Source: Verrucomicrobiota bacterium (lineage in GTDB: Bacteria > Verrucomicrobiota > Verrucomicrobiia > Opitutales > UBA953). Taken from it: a stretch of DNA of 13,212 bases. Within the stretch, counting starts at the first letter, position 1, and each line of letters opens with the position of its first letter. The stretch spans positions 1 to 13,212 of the forward strand of contig SYID01000119.1 in NCBI GenBank assembly GCA_005798925.1. Direction: 5' to 3'. The position numbers and the translations under genes are program-made. Below are positions 12,103 through 13,212 of the stretch, one piece after another. The notes beneath the pieces were generated by a model. It was given only the letters and a program-made list of their open reading frames with translations, searched no databases and had not been told where the DNA came from.

Positions 12103-12120
12103 ACCTAGGGTTCCCTAGGT
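12103..12120. promoter_or_regulatory. Palindrome ACCTAGGG-TT-CCCTAGGT in a divergent promoter region
   Basis: Perfect 8-bp arms with a 2-bp centre, between the genes starting at 12073 (minus) and 12177 (plus). On the minus strand TTGACC (12119-12124) could be a -35 box with CTTTCT as a poor -10 box 17 bp on, which would put the dyad inside the promoter. It could be an operator. Confidence 0.35.
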
Positions 12121-12176
12121 CAAGAACCCCTCGGGCCAGGGCTGGCGGAAACGCCGAGTTTTAGGTCTCCTTGGCC

Positions 12177-12599
12177 ATGTTTTGGCGCGATCTCGGCGAC
12201 GCTCTGCGGGCATGGTGGGTCGGGCGGCCGCCGCCGGCCGAATTCGGCGCTTGGGGCGAACGTCAGGCCGAGGAGCATTATCGCCGGCAAGGCGGGCGCT
12301 GTCTGGCGACCAACTGGCGACATGGCCGCGACGAACTCGACTTGGTCATCCTCGAGGGCGAGGTCCTTGTCTTCGTCGAGGTCAAGACCCGCCATGGCGA
12401 CGAAGGCGGGGAAGGGTATTGGGCGGTGAATCGACGGAAAAAGAGGGCTTTGCGGCGGGCCGCCGGCGCATGGATCAGGCAAATCGGGGGTGCGTGTCAT
12501 ACGCGCTTCGACGTCGTGGAAGTTCTGGTTTGCAAGAAAGGCACCGTCCGCCTCCTTCAACACCGTGGCGAAGTCCTCTTCGGGCGCCGCCGCTTCTAG
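12177..12599 (+). CDS. yraN: YraN-family (UPF0102) endonuclease-fold protein
   Basis: 140 residues, slightly longer than the usual 115-130. Diagnostic pattern: FGAWGERQAEEHYRRQGGRCLATNWRHGRDELDLVILEGEVLVFVEVKTR. This gives the restriction-endonuclease-like core with E28, D52-E53-x-D55 and the ExK pair E68/K70. The VNRRKKRALRRAAGAWI helix and FDVVEV strand follow as in the family. Proteins of this family are thought to act in DNA recombination or repair; the exact role is unknown. The start is ATG at 12177, giving MFWRDLGDALRAWW; a TTG two codons earlier is possible. TTAGGT lies about 10 bp upstream. zwf starts 6 bp after its stop, so the two are very likely co-transcribed. Confidence 0.92.
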   Translation: MFWRDLGDALRAWWVGRPPPAEFGAWGERQAEEHYRRQGGRCLATNWRHGRDELDLVILEGEVLVFVEVKTRHGDEGGEGYWAVNRRKKRALRRAAGAWIRQIGGACHTRFDVVEVLVCKKGTVRLLQHRGEVLFGRRRF

Positions 12600-12605
12600 A
12601 CTCCG

Positions 12606-13212
12606 ATGTCCGACACCGACCGTCATCCGTTCCTCTCCGGCCTGAGCAAGCACCGCGGCGCCCAGCCGACCTGCGTGGTCATCTTCGGCGCCTCCGGCGA
12701 CCTGGCGGCGCGCAAACTCCTGCCCGCCCTCTACAACCTGGCCGTCGACAGCCTCCTGCCTGCCGACTTCCACCTGATCGGCTTCGGCCGCAAGCCCGTG
12801 CCGCACGCCGAGTTCCGCGCCCAGGCCGCCGCCGACATCAGGAAGTTCTCCCGCCGCGAGTTCCGCGCCGACATCTGGCAGCGCGTCGAGGACAACGTTT
12901 CCTACCAGGCCGGCGGTTACGACGACCCCAAGGCCTTCGCCGCGCTGAAAGACCAGATCACGGCCGCCGAGCGACGCGCCGGCCGGCCCCTGCAGCTGGT
13001 CTTCTATGTCTCGACCCCGCCCTCGGTCTTCGAGGCGATCCTTGAGAACCTCGGCCAGTCCGGCCTCGCCGCCCGCGGGCTCGGCACCGACCTCGAGAGC
13101 AAGGTCATCATCGAGAAGCCGTTCGGCAAGGATCTCGCCTCGGCGGTCCACCTCAACGCCGTCGCCGCCCGCAACTTCCGCGAGTCGCAGATCTTCCGCA
13201 TCGACCACTACC
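12606..13212 (+). CDS. zwf: Glucose-6-phosphate 1-dehydrogenase, 5' part (runs off window)
   Basis: The enzyme oxidises glucose-6-phosphate to 6-phosphogluconolactone with NADP, the entry to the oxidative pentose phosphate pathway (cytoplasm). 202 of about 490-510 residues are visible. The nucleotide-binding loop VVIFGASGDLAARKLLPALYNL spans about 24-45, LVFYVSTPP follows, then KVIIEKPFGKDL (E170-K171-P172) and the catalytic RIDHY (198-202) at the window edge, where the family continues LGKE. GASGDLAARK has Ala in place of the common Thr or Lys, which is within family variation. It starts 6 bp after yraN, with no Shine-Dalgarno beyond yraN's own 3' end, so translation may be coupled. Confidence 0.95.
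   Translation, partial: MSDTDRHPFLSGLSKHRGAQPTCVVIFGASGDLAARKLLPALYNLAVDSLLPADFHLIGFGRKPVPHAEFRAQAAADIRKFSRREFRADIWQRVEDNVSYQAGGYDDPKAFAALKDQITAAERRAGRPLQLVFYVSTPPSVFEAILENLGQSGLAARGLGTDLESKVIIEKPFGKDLASAVHLNAVAARNFRESQIFRIDHY

Noticed and set aside
12120..13208. 362-aa minus-strand open frame opposite yraN and zwf
   Set aside because: It covers two genes with textbook motifs and is low-complexity acidic shadow text.

Overview
The window is GC-rich bacterial chromosome with 13 protein genes, two of them cut by the window edges: a dihydroorotase at the left and a glucose-6-phosphate dehydrogenase at the right. Gene content points to Verrucomicrobiota, perhaps Opitutales. The hints are a secreted ThuA-domain protein, two exported sugar-isomerase-like proteins, an exported intradiol dioxygenase, few clear Shine-Dalgarno sites and heavily repeat-loaded intergenic spacers. 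The taxon is an inference; no rRNA or tRNA gene is present to test it.

Layout. 1-1332 (minus): a 166-aa protein of unknown function followed by a dihydroorotase whose metal-binding HxH reads QxQ. 1453-1974 (plus): an SRPBCC-fold lipid/ligand-binding protein. 2079-2906 (minus): secreted ThuA-domain protein. 3426-4067 (minus): SerB-type phosphoserine phosphatase. 4362-4763 (plus): a small two-helix membrane protein. 4935-8198 (minus): a tight three-gene operon of NAD-dependent DNA ligase, sterol desaturase/fatty acid hydroxylase-like membrane enzyme and ankyrin-repeat protein. The ligase lacks all zinc-finger cysteines. 8755-9426 and 9729-10691 (plus): Tat-exported intradiol dioxygenase and Tat-exported TIM-barrel isomerase. 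11225-12073 (minus): a Sec-exported TIM-barrel isomerase with a strong terminator. 12177-13212 (plus): YraN nuclease-fold protein and zwf in an operon.

The most striking content lies between the genes. Five spacers (2907-3425, 4764-4934, 8199-8754, 9427-9728, 10692-11224) are built from a shared set of modules: G-rich GGGGCA/GGGGTA tracts, TGCAAAAG repeats, short perfect hairpins bordered by TAGGG or CCCTA, a 28-bp module, and a ~240-bp imperfect palindrome present in three full copies and one half copy. Modules recur in much the same order from spacer to spacer. One hairpin type sits 9-44 bp after four different stop codons, always in the same orientation relative to the gene, which suggests a role at RNA 3' ends. 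A separate spacer, 4068-4361, holds a 7x7-bp tandem array. I see no CRISPR array, phage gene, transposase or toxin-antitoxin pair. The repeat family is the best candidate for something undescribed; no mobilising protein for it lies in the window.

Possible cooperation: the exported dioxygenase and the isomerases suggest handling of plant- or algal-derived aromatics and sugars outside the cytoplasm, with zwf as a central carbon exit. This link is inference; only the ligase-hydroxylase-ankyrin and yraN-zwf groups look truly co-transcribed.
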